DNA from: Candidula unifasciata | Lineage: Eukaryota; Mollusca; Gastropoda; Stylommatophora; Geomitridae | Assembly: GCA_905116865.2 (NCBI GenBank) | Contig: CAJHNH020008455.1 | Span: forward strand, 195,001 to 259,000 | DNA length: 64,000 nt | Reading direction: 5' to 3' | Part shown: piece by piece, positions 9,701-21,700 of the stretch | How the letters are laid out: each line of letters opens with the position of its first letter | Position numbering within the stretch: position 1 is the first letter of the stretch | Position numbers and translations under genes: made by a program | Notes under the pieces: generated by a model | What the model saw: only the letters and a program-made list of their open reading frames with translations | What the model was told of the DNA's origin: nothing | Databases searched by the model: none

Positions 9701-12700
9701 TCGCATTAACTTGCTGTCTCTTCTTCCACAGATCTTTCAATCTTCTCGCAGAACCAAATACTAAATAGGAAGTTTTCATTGAAGTTGGGACATAATCTGT
9801 CTGGGAGACAAGTAACCAACAGTCTGCATACAATTAATTAAGCAAGTTCTGCAAAATGAATGTGCAGGCAAAACCTGATGTTATGGATCAAGACTAAAAA
9901 CAGGAGTGGGTGAACAACAACCAGAACCTTTCGCCAGAGTTTACAACCAGTGAAGGCTAAGAAAAATATAAGGTAAGTCTGAAAAATTGTTACACATCCA
10001 ATCACACAGCAGACAGTATTACATCATCATCTGGCTAGGAAGATAAGATCAATGTAAAAAGCAATTCTGCTAACTAACAATACACAACAAAACTAAGTTA
10101 TCAAACCACTTCAAACTGCTATTCTATTCGCATCCCAACATAATCTGCAATGAAAGTTACACATTGCCTTCTGATACACAGAAGTGTAGCCCCATTTCTG
10201 ACTCACCCTGCAAATGAGTGAGACGAAAACAGAACAGTTGCAGAAGGGGACAATAGATTTAAAAAGAGACAGAGGCATAAATAAATGAATCGACACACAC
10301 CCTTGGCAAAGGACCCTCGCTGTGATGTGACACACACCCTTGGCAAAGGACTCCCGCTGTTATGTGACACACACCCTTGGCAAAGGACCCCGCTGTGATG
10401 CGACACACATCCTTGGCAAAGGACCCCGCTGTCCTGCGACACATATCCTGCCCTGATCCATACAGCTTGGTTTCAACCATCACGTTGATAAAATTATTAA
10501 AATGGTAAACACTAACTCACCCTCCTCAGCACTCTGAAGCCACTCCACAAACTTCTTCATCTGCTCGAGGAAGACACTCTTGCCTTTAGCACTGTGACCA
10601 TCCTTGTACCACCTCAGTATGACATCTTCACTGATAACTCCAGCTGTAAATATCAAATAGGCAAAATACAAGTTAACTGTGTATCCTCCACAGGACATTG
10701 CAGAACCAGCAATTTTTTCACAAAAATCTTCTTCTTTACCAGCTGTAAACTCTGGCGGAAAGTTCTGGTTGTTCATCCACTTTAGGACTGCAGTCCCGGT
10801 CCAGAACCTCAGTGTTGCGTGTGCATCCGTTTTACAGATCAGACTAATTTGTATGCAGACTGCTGGTTCCTTGCCTCTCAGGCAGATGCACTCTGACTTC
10901 AAAGGAAGCTCCCAATTAGTCGACTCTTACGACATGCTTTTAGGTAGGCAGTGGGTCTATTCTTGTTTTCCCTATAATAGGGCCCCGGAACCCACACAGG
11001 GATTCAAAAATATGTTTCACTAGACAATTTTTATTCAGTAGTTTGCCAATGTGCTTTCTGAATAGCTGGCTCTTGATACTATTGTCACAACACAAAACAG
11101 GCAGCTGCCAAATAGTCTGGAATTGAGCCTCAGAATCACGTACCAAGGAGGTAGATTTAAGATACAATCCTCCCACTCTTAACATTTTCAATCATGGTAC
11201 ATTTGAGTCATACGCTCATGAAGGCCTGACCGCAATGTTCATACTGTCATTCATGACTGCAGACTGACTGTTCAAATTTTTTTTGTTTAATGTGAATTCT
11301 CAGATGTCTTTAGGCAAGTCTAAAACAGTTTGATCAACAATAATATACATCAAGCAAATAAGTGGATACCAGTTGTAAAGACTTCAATAACAAGCCGCCT
11401 TCTAAAATCTGGACATAGTGTATCCAAGAAACTATAAACCCTTCACACTTCAGATAATGGCAGAATACTTGATTTCTTGAAGCTGCCAAGATTCGTTACC
11501 TCCGCCCTGAACTTTATAAACAAAACGACTAGACACTGTATATGCTCTGATAAAACAGGCAGTCGGGTTTGATTGTTGTGGAATGTGTACTTTAGTTATA
11601 AAGCATTCACTTTTTTACTTTATTTATGTAATTGTAACTGTATGTGCACCTGACGAGATACCGTGAAATATGCCATGCCATAAATTGTGCAATCTATTTG
11701 CGTCTTATTAAAATTTACAATGAAAATTCACTGCTTTGATTAACAATTATATCACAAATTATCTGAGAACTTAATCCCCTTCCCTCTAACCCTTAAATCC
11801 CATACAGAATCACAGAAACGTTTGACCCCATCCAGCCTGTACAAGATCAACTTGTAACCTTTCATAATCTGCGTCCAGTCTAGCTCTTTATCTCTTAATC
11901 TGCAAGAATCTATTTCTAATCGCTACATAGAGGATACTCCTATAGCACTAAACTCCTTGTATTCTGCCCAGACATTGGTTAACAGCAACTGTATTTTGTG
12001 TATAATTCTACAAAATCATGTGAAATTAAGAATGTCTTGCAGCGTGCCAACCAAGATTATATAAACCAACATGTGGAGGTCTTTTCCTGCTTGTTCTGCC
12101 ACTTCTGGGCTGTAGTTCTATTCAAAAACTTTTAGTATTGCGCGCACATCCACTGACTTATGTGTATGCAGATACACATTGCCTCTAAAGCAGATGCACC
12201 CCGACTTCTAAGGAAGTTCCCATTAAGTCAACTCCTACGACATGCTTTTGGGTAGGCCGTGGGTCCGTTCTTGTTTTCCCCACAATGGGATCCCAGGACC
12301 CACACAGGGAGAGGAGGTCTGAAGAGAAACCTACTTTTGTACAGAAGCATGATGATCTTCTGGAAAGTCTTCAAGAAGTTCATGTTATCGTAGCAGAACT
12401 CCTGAACTTTGAGCATCAGAGCCAGCTCAGACTTGCTGGTACGAGCCGAGACCTTGAACAAGGGGCAGTACTGATTGAGATGCTTCAGGGCCTGTTCTGC
12501 CACAAGGTCCTCTTTCTTGTTCCACTCCACGGCAGCCATTATAGAACTCCAGATCTGTGAAACAAAAATACACCAGGTTGTTGTTACATATTATAAGTAC
12601 TGTAACTTGTAAGTTCTTTAAAGCGTTAACACTCAACACATAAAAGACATTATGAACAACTTTTATGCTATTAAAGTATACTAATGAGGGAGGTCTCCTT

Positions 12701-15700
12701 CAAAGTCACAGAGTACATCTGCCTGAGAGGCGAGAAACCAACAGTCTGCATAAAAAATATGCCAGAATTATAAAACGAATGAGACACAAGTTGAGACATG
12801 GACCAACAACTTTCTGCCACAGCCTACGTATGCTAAAGAGAAGTCTATTCTTCCTCACAACATGTCCTACATCACACTTATCATCATCATGTAGCAGGTA
12901 CTTTGCAGAACGTCCCTCACATCACGGTATGCCTGAAAAAAAAACTCAATTCTCCCACCTCATGTGCTTTAATGCCCCAAGGAGTCACTTATATCCTGTA
13001 CCCATCTTCGTGTCGGTCGGCCCCTGGCCCTCTTTCCTGGTACCATGCCTTCTGCTATAATTTTTTCCAATCCGTTGTGGCGCTTAATAAGACCAACATA
13101 TTTCAGCTTCTGAGACAGGATGCTGTTTATTAGCCAATCTTCCTTGATGTTCAGATCTTTCAAGATGTCAGTATTTCTCCTCTTCTTTGTCCAAGATATT
13201 CTGAGAATCTTTCTATAGCATTTCAACTCAAAAGCAATAGAACACATCAGTGTAACGCATCACACTAGAATGGATAAATACATGCCAAGAAGACAGCTAC
13301 AATGTGTGCAGAAATACTTACAGCTATAACAACTTCTGTTTCAGACATGCCTTGTTTGTCAATCAGCTCCTTCACGTAATCAATCATCTGTGGTAAACAA
13401 AACCAACAACACAGAATTAAATTCATGAAGTTAACAAGAATGAGTGGGAAACAAATAAACAGATCACATAAAGATATAAAAGTTAACAATTAAACTTGGT
13501 AAATTACTATATTTCTTGTGTTCGTTTTCTGATTTACACTAACATACAAGTTATTGTGATACAACTGACATTATTTTACTAAGTTTAAGAGAATCTGATT
13601 CAACTTTAATGTGATGGTAATCAACTCAAAAGATTTCTAGAAGCAATTAATAATTAGTTTATTAAGATTATGTAAGTAAAGTTAAGGTCCTTTTTCCCTA
13701 GCATTTAGGCGTATAGGGCTAGACCTATATTTCATAGACCTATGGGCACAAGACGGGTGATGTGGTCAGCATCATGCCGGCCGCCTTTACTTCCTGGGAC
13801 TGCACCAAGTACCTACTCAAGGCTGGGTCAACCTAGGAACCAAGGTCATTTTAAAATAAAGATTATGTGATCAGTTTACTAAATACGACGAACAGTAGAT
13901 TAAATAACGAATATGCACAAACTATTACTATTAATTTTTTGTACATTTAACTTTAATAAATATGTTGGTAAGTAAATTAATTGCTTCTTTTTTTGCGTTC
14001 ATTAGATGCAAACTCTAGCGAGAAAAGTTCTGGTTGTTCATCCACTTCTGGAACTTCAGTGTTGCACCCGTTTGACAGCTTCAAGTAATTTGTATGCAGA
14101 CTGTTGTTTCCTTGCCTCTCAGGCAGATGCACTCCGATTTTAAAAGAAGCTCCAAATTATTCGACATGCTTTTAGGGAGGTAGTGGGTCTATTCTTGTTC
14201 TCCCTATAACAGGGCGGAACCCACACAAGGGATATAATTAATTTTAAAAAAATTAGCTTACTAATGATTTGTAAATAAACGATAAACAACAGACGACGAT
14301 TAGTAGTACCTCTGACACTGGACTCTCATCTTTAATCATGTCTGCAAGGCACTTCTGGGCCTCTTTCTTGGCCTTGGATGCCATCTGGGCTATTTGCATA
14401 TTGGCGATGGCCCCGAGACCTCGCTCTTGAAAGAAAGTTGTGAAATTCTCCTGGTTGCGTTTGTTGATTGGAAACATTTCCTGCAGGAAGCAAATAAAAT
14501 CTCTTAATATGAAGAAATGTTTACAGGACAAGCATAATTAATTTTACAGATGTGAATAATGGAAACAGTGGTCTACTTGATGGAGATGGGCTGGTAATTG
14601 TATGTGGTGAGCTCATAACCATGCTGGGCTGACCAGAACATTCCACATGAAATCCACAGCTCAGTGCTGTGCCATGCACTCAACTTAGTCATAGCGATAG
14701 AACTATATGCTTTCAGTGTGTAAATGGAGGGAAACTGCTACCTACTGCCATAAGCAAAAACTTGCTATGACTTTGAAAAAAAAACAGTATAAACCTTCCT
14801 ATCGGCCATACTGATCTACATCACAAACAATCAAAAAGGTTCGACCGTCATAAGTGGTCATAGTGTACAGCCTGATATCCTCTGGCAGAAAACAGATGGG
14901 CACTGAGGTGTGTCTCTTGGATGCATGCCACGTCAATTCTGTCTTCACAAAGGCGTTTTTGGTAGACTTTTTATTTTGATTATTGTTTTTATTTCTTCAG
15001 CATTCCACTGGATTTTTGGTTAATAGTTTTTGTCCTAATGCCCGTCGCCTTGACTTCGCAGCACACCAGTAGTTTTATATGAAAAAACTTACAATGCAAG
15101 GGGCTAGACACTATCTCTGCCTGGTGGGGCTCCACAAGATTAGTACCAAACCGAAACATCTGGGTAGGCCTCTCTTTATCTGGTTGCTCTTCTTTGACCT
15201 GTCCAACATAAGAGACCCTACCAGCAGGTAAGTTACCGTCAGCATAGCTCTCGGGGGTCGCTGGAATACACAAGCCCCTCTACCTCTTCAGGCTGGAGAC
15301 ATTTGGCATATATGACAACATATAGTTTGAGAATGGGGGTTAAGGCAGTCACTGCAACCTTTCACTGCCACCAGAACCAATTGCACACACATGTCAGGAC
15401 TATAACTGACTCATGAAGCTAGTTAAGGAGATGAGTATGCTTCATGCAGTTGCAAGCATTGCTTCAGGACCCAGCTAGTTTTTTCCAGGACATGCAGATG
15501 TGGTGGCTGGCTGGTTCACGCTAAGACAGATGTCAAGGTCCTTTGGGAATGAGCGAACAGTAAGGTGTGGAGGCAACTAGAGTAGATCAGGGTTCGAAGA
15601 GAATGGTGCAGGGAACTTGAAAATCTGGTCAGAAAAGGCAAGATGGACACCCAATCAGACGGCTACTGGTATTTCGCAATGGGAACTGTGGCAACTGCTA

Positions 15701-18700
15701 ATGATTAAGATGGATCACAAAAATGAACGTTTAAACTGCTGGTGTTGGTTCTTAAACCATCTCGCAGCTTTCTCCACAATATCCAACAGAATGACAAAAT
15801 CCAGCGTTTACTCACCATGAGCCTGGAGTCAATCTGCTGCTTCTTCAGAGACGCACAAATGGAATTGATGTCCTTCTCCTTCAACCATGTGGAGAACATG
15901 GTCGCAGCAAACTCCAGGGAGATGCCTGCAATTCAAAACGTCATATCTTAGGCTGTGGCGCAATTAAATTTACCTCACATCTGCTTCATCACTGGTGCCT
16001 TTTGCCTCACTTAACAGTTAGATATTCTCTCACTCCACAGCGGTGATCCTATGATACATCTGCGTTGCAAGATTACACCCACTGCCTGCCCAAAAGCATG
16101 TCATGAAGAGTCCACTAAATGGGAGCTTCCTTTGAAATCATGTACACCTGCTTGGGAGGCAAGGAACTAACAGTCTGCATGCAGATAAATCAGACCTATG
16201 AAATGGATGTAATCACAATACTGCTAGTTTCTGGAAAAGGACTACAGACAGTGGGCGAACAACTGGAACTTTCCACCAGATTTTAAAGCTGGTGAGCGCA
16301 AAAAAGAAGACTTGAAAAGGCGACTGACGTTGTGGTTTACAGCTAAGCTATAATATCTGCGTAACATAATTTCTATCCCCTCACGCAGCACTGGCCCTTA
16401 AACAAACTCAAGCCAAGTCGTTCTATTCTTCGCTATAGCAAGCAGCCTTTATTTCCATGCCTCTGTGGGTTTCAGTGCAAAAACATTCTAGTTATACTGT
16501 TCTCAGTTTACACAATGTGTGTGTCCTATCCGCCAACATCTTGGTCCCCTGGAACTTGCTTAGTTCTCTCCCAAAGCCCTACATCAAAGATTCTAACATA
16601 CCATTTAATTACCTCTATTCTGCGTAGGCATCACTTAATGAATGTTTGTAGTTTACTAGTAACTGCCTTAGTTGTTCATATTTCCACTCTATATAACAGT
16701 ACTGATTTTACATTAGAATCGAACCTAAACATCAGGACTTCACATCTGGGATAGGATTACCACTATTAGAAACCACATTGTGGTTTTTTTAAGGGGTCAC
16801 TACATGGCATTTTTTCAGATTTATGACAAAAATATCCCTTTTTTCAATGTGTTCATTTTTGTAAAGTTTTAAAGTCAGTTTTCTCTATATTTCTGTTTGT
16901 TGTGTGTGTGAAATTCTAAAATCTCAGCTAATATAAAGACTAAAAACATGATACTCCTTAAACAATATTGTAGGGACTGGTCTTATCAAAAGTAGATATT
17001 AGAAAGTTTTTGTTTTTTAAAATTCAATTATTGTCATATGATGCAATATTTTACTACTTTTTCTCAATAAACCTACATTTTAAAATTCTACCTCAAAATA
17101 TGATAAAAGGTCATGAATCTATTATCATTTTTTTTATTACGTATGTTTTTGAAATTTTAGGATTTTAAGTACAAGTTTTTTCCCACAAGATGGCAGCTAT
17201 TGCCATGACAACCATGATTTTTTTCACACTTAAAGTATACAAATGTGATAACATGTATCCCTTCAAATGACCATTATAAAATAATTGCCCTAACTCTGTA
17301 AATAAAAAAAAAAATTGGCGTAGTGACCCTTATTGGTACCAACTTAGTTCTATGAAATCTTCGCTGCCACTAGGGAAAAATATTTAGTTGCGGATTTGGT
17401 TCTTTCTTATGCATGCAAGTCTTGGTTTCGTTAGCCTTGGGTATCCCGTGCCGTGCATATTTCTGCACTGGCTTACTGTCGGGTTTGTTTTTACCCTGAG
17501 CTGTGCCTCAAAACAAGCAACACGCCAATGGAACTCTCTAGAACTGTCGGGCATTCTCCAGATGAACTTCTAAAGTACAGGTCATGTGAGCATACCTTCT
17601 TTGACCAGGTGGTCCTCAAAGAGACTAAGCAAGATGCGAGGGGTGCATAAGCCATTGGCCAGGATGATTCCGGTGATGATAGCCAGTTTTTCACGTTCAT
17701 CAGCTTGGAAACCCTTTTGGAACATCAGGATCTGATTGCAAATGGAAAACAGTAATATATAAGCTTAATATAATACCAAATACATAATCCTAACTTGTAC
17801 GCTATTATATATAACAAGTTGTCAAATCAACACAAATGGTTCTTTCGTAAGTCACCCCAGATGACGTAACGGGGACAGTCCAATATTTTATAGGATGGTA
17901 AGACCAGGTTTTCCGGCGTTGTGGTGCTTTTAACTATACCAAACATCTAGAACGGGATCTCATCTCAACCCACCTACATCCCACAAGAAAGTGGAGCCTA
18001 GGTTCCACGACTGCATGCAGCAAATCTTCCACCCCCTGAAATATTGGACTTTTGTCGAAACTAAAGCCAGTAAAGAAACCTATAAACAAATTGGTATGCT
18101 CTGTTAGCCCTTAGAAGTGCAGCTGTTGTTATTTACAGCCAGGCTCTAATTTCTGTGCCACTAATTTAAGCAGATCCTTTAATAGTCACTTTTATGACAC
18201 GCATATTGAGGGAAAGTTGATCTATTCTTATTTTTCTGAAAAAGAGGTCCCTAAAACACATGTAGAAAGTGGAAGACTAAAAACAACACAACACCTTACA
18301 CACCAAACATACATAAATACTAGGCAAGTGTTACACCACATTCTACACCTGCACACATGGCGCACCACACTTGGAACAAGGAATCACGAGTGGATCAAGC
18401 AGAGAGGGACGTATGAGAGAAAGAGAACGATGAGTGTATAATCAGTGGGCTACAAGAACAGTTAGCATCTACACCTTAGGACATTTGCTGTGGGAGACGG
18501 AGCACCTATAGGTATGCCCAGTGTGCTAAATTAGTAATAAAACACTTCCCACACAAATTCTAGACTTAGGCTGTTACAACCAATTCTACAGCTACAGACA
18601 TCTGGCAACCCACAAAACACATATACAACATATTTTCTGTTGTACTGCCTGCTACATTAGCATACTTTAGACAGCACACAAGAAACACTAGACCCAGGAA

Positions 18701-21700
18701 ACATTGGCAAGATTACCTTTTTCAGATTATCCTCAAACGCTTTTTCCAAATACTTGTACCTTCGGATGAGCTTATAGAACACCTGCCAGAAAATAAAATG
18801 GAACATTAATGACAAACTTTTGAAGAAAAATCTTCAAATCCTGATTTTCACATACACTGTTTCAGGATAAGTGATGCTCCACAAATGATACCATACTAGA
18901 CAAGATTATCTACACCTCTATCCTGTCATCCTAGAAAAAGGTTACCAAATGGGAAGATGGCAACGTAGATGGAATCGACGTTCTTTTTTTTAAAGTCAGT
19001 GCATCCGCGAGAGAAACAAGGAAGCAACAGTCTACAAACAAAAAAGCCAGATCTGCAAAACAGATGTGAAGGAAAAAGTCATGGAACAAGATTTTTTCTT
19101 CTTTATCCTGTTCACCGGCTTTAAAAGACTGAAAGCTCTGGTTGTTTAGACTTCTTCCAGAATCCAAAAGTTGCATGCACGTCCATTTTATACTCCCACT
19201 TTCAGTTGGTCGACTTCTATGACATGCTTGTATTCTTATTTGTTTTCCCACACAATGAGTCGGAAATGAATGGATGAACCACCAAGATTTCCTGCTTACA
19301 GTCAGTGGACGCAGAGTAGATCGTCAACAGTCTTGCAAGACATGCTGTGGAGTCTACAGCACAAAGACACTGGCAGAGGTGTCTAATTTATTTGTGTTTG
19401 TTGTTATAGATTACAACAAGGCCTTTGACAGAGTCCAAAGTGAAAAGCATGCCTACAATATAGGATCATATAGTTTGGATATCTGCATTTTTAATAATCT
19501 ATACTGTGAACACATAGCAACAGTGGACATCACAGCAATCAGAGAGAAGTTTCTCCTATTCTTGACAAATAATAAGTCAAACAGAAATCAAAAAGAAAAT
19601 AGGACTGGACAACACATTAAAAAAAAGATTCATCAAATGTTATGTATTCTCAACCCAGCCAATTGTTGCAGAAATTTGGATAATAAACAAGCAAGGAGAA
19701 AATCAAACTGATGAATATTTTAACCACCTTAAAAGCCACACTGGAGGGAAAGGTCTGACAGAGCGCACAACCGAGACTATTACTCATTGAAAAACTATAC
19801 TGGAGGGAAAGGTCTGAGACATCAAGACAATAACTTTTTCAAAAAACCATACTGTAGGGAAAGGAAGGAGGTACCAAGACCATAACTCTTTCAAAAACCA
19901 TACTGGAGGGAAAGGAAGGGGGTACCAAGACCATAACTCTTTCAAAAACCATACTGGAGGAAAAGGTCTGAGGTACCAAGACCATAACTTTTTCAAAAAT
20001 CATACTGGAGGGAAAGGTCTGAAAGTGTACAACAAAGACAAGAGACGGAGTGTGCTAGAGATCCACTGCATTCAACCTTCACTGTGGAGAGGGCAACTAA
20101 ATAACTGACTGTGGTCCCAAAGATAAAAAAGCAATTTACCGCATAAAAGTTGCGTAGTGAGTCAAGGTCTCCATCACACCTGAAAACACAGACATCTGAT
20201 CGGACAGGTTTCCCATTGTCTGTTCCCTCTACAATAAACCCTCCGGGTGCTGAAACATAATTAGAAGAAACCATTCAGAATTCATCAAAACAGTACAGGA
20301 TCAACATCATCATGTAGCACTACAGAACGTCACTATCATCACAACCTGTCTTAAAGAAACTCTAACGTCCTTTCCTGCTAAAGATATTCTTGGCACTAGC
20401 CAGCTGCTATTCCAGGTATAGTGAACACCATTACTGTTCTTCTTTCCAGGCACTGCAATGTTTTCTTCCTCCCTCACCCCCAAGTGACGCCTCATGCCTA
20501 TTTATTTCTATCTTTCAGCTGACACATCTGGTTTTGAGAATTTGTTTTCCGGGTCAGCATTCCTGTGTTGTTTCACAAGGTAATTTTTTCTCGTGACTTT
20601 ATCATCCGTAATCTACAGCTGCTGTCCATACATGGCAGTTGTGTGCAGACTGATCGATTCTCAGGGAAAAGTAGGGGCAGAGCCAAAGGATATTGCTCTA
20701 GCACCAGACTCACCCAAGAAAACATACAATCCTGCAACTGATAAACTTATCCCAATATGTTCAGCCTTTCCCTCATTGTGGGCCGAACCCTTTAGCGATC
20801 CAGAAAGCAGTCCGCAGACTCCAGACTTTAATTATTTGCAAACAAGCTGACATCCCACTTTCTCATACTAAATGAAACCTTTCATATTAAGTGCCACTAT
20901 GACGTTTGATACTGTCAAAGTAAATTTAGTTCTAGCTAGCAACTATAATTACTACTTTTCAGCTATCTATAGTGTAGACTACAAGCTGACAGTTACAGCG
21001 AGACAAGAGCTATGTTAAACAGAGCCTGTTCTATCAATAGATCAGTTTGTCCACTACTAACTCAGGTTAACCTTGCCGTCCTACGATTGAAATAGTTTTG
21101 GACAGAAGTGGGTGAACATTTACTTTGGGGGGGGGGGGGGGGGGGGGGCTTACACCGTTGATAACTAAGAAGATCACAACTTGATTAAACACAATTATAT
21201 TCTGTACAAATACAAGAAGAAAAACTTACCAAGAATGCCTCCGGCAAACAGAGTATCAAAAAGGACTTCTGCATATCTCCTGTAGTCAAGTTTTGATCCT
21301 TCTTTGTCTAGAAAACGAGACACGAGCTCTAGATCTCTTCCACATTCACTAATGCCAGTAATGATGGAATCTCGAAAAGCAGTTGGGTCGTACTTTTCCT
21401 TTTCATCTTTAAAATAAAAGGGTATGTCATTAGTGAAGGCCCAAAAATATTTTTTTAAATAGGGGGAAGTGGAAATAACATTAACCCCACTGTGCCATTA
21501 AATGTCCCATAAATCATAGTCTATAACCCCAATCTGTTCCCTCTTGTGCATTGTTTGATATCCTAGATGGAATCCAGTCCTGCTCATTTGGCTGTTTTTT
21601 TCCAATGCCCATTTGATGATTTCTTTCGGACATCGCTGTTTCCTCAGTCCAAGTGTTTCCCATTTCAGTGTCTGTCTGGTGCTCAGCTCATGTCTCGGAA

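Noticed and set aside
10480..10902. 140-codon minus-strand frame as an independent gene
   Set aside because: It is BZW exon 10 read through both splice sites, joined upstream to SINE-A sequence.
19735..20030. C2H2 zinc-finger linker-like peptides (HTGGKG)
   Set aside because: No Cys pairs or His pairs at the right spacing; the sequence is simply a tandem repeat in BZW intron 3.
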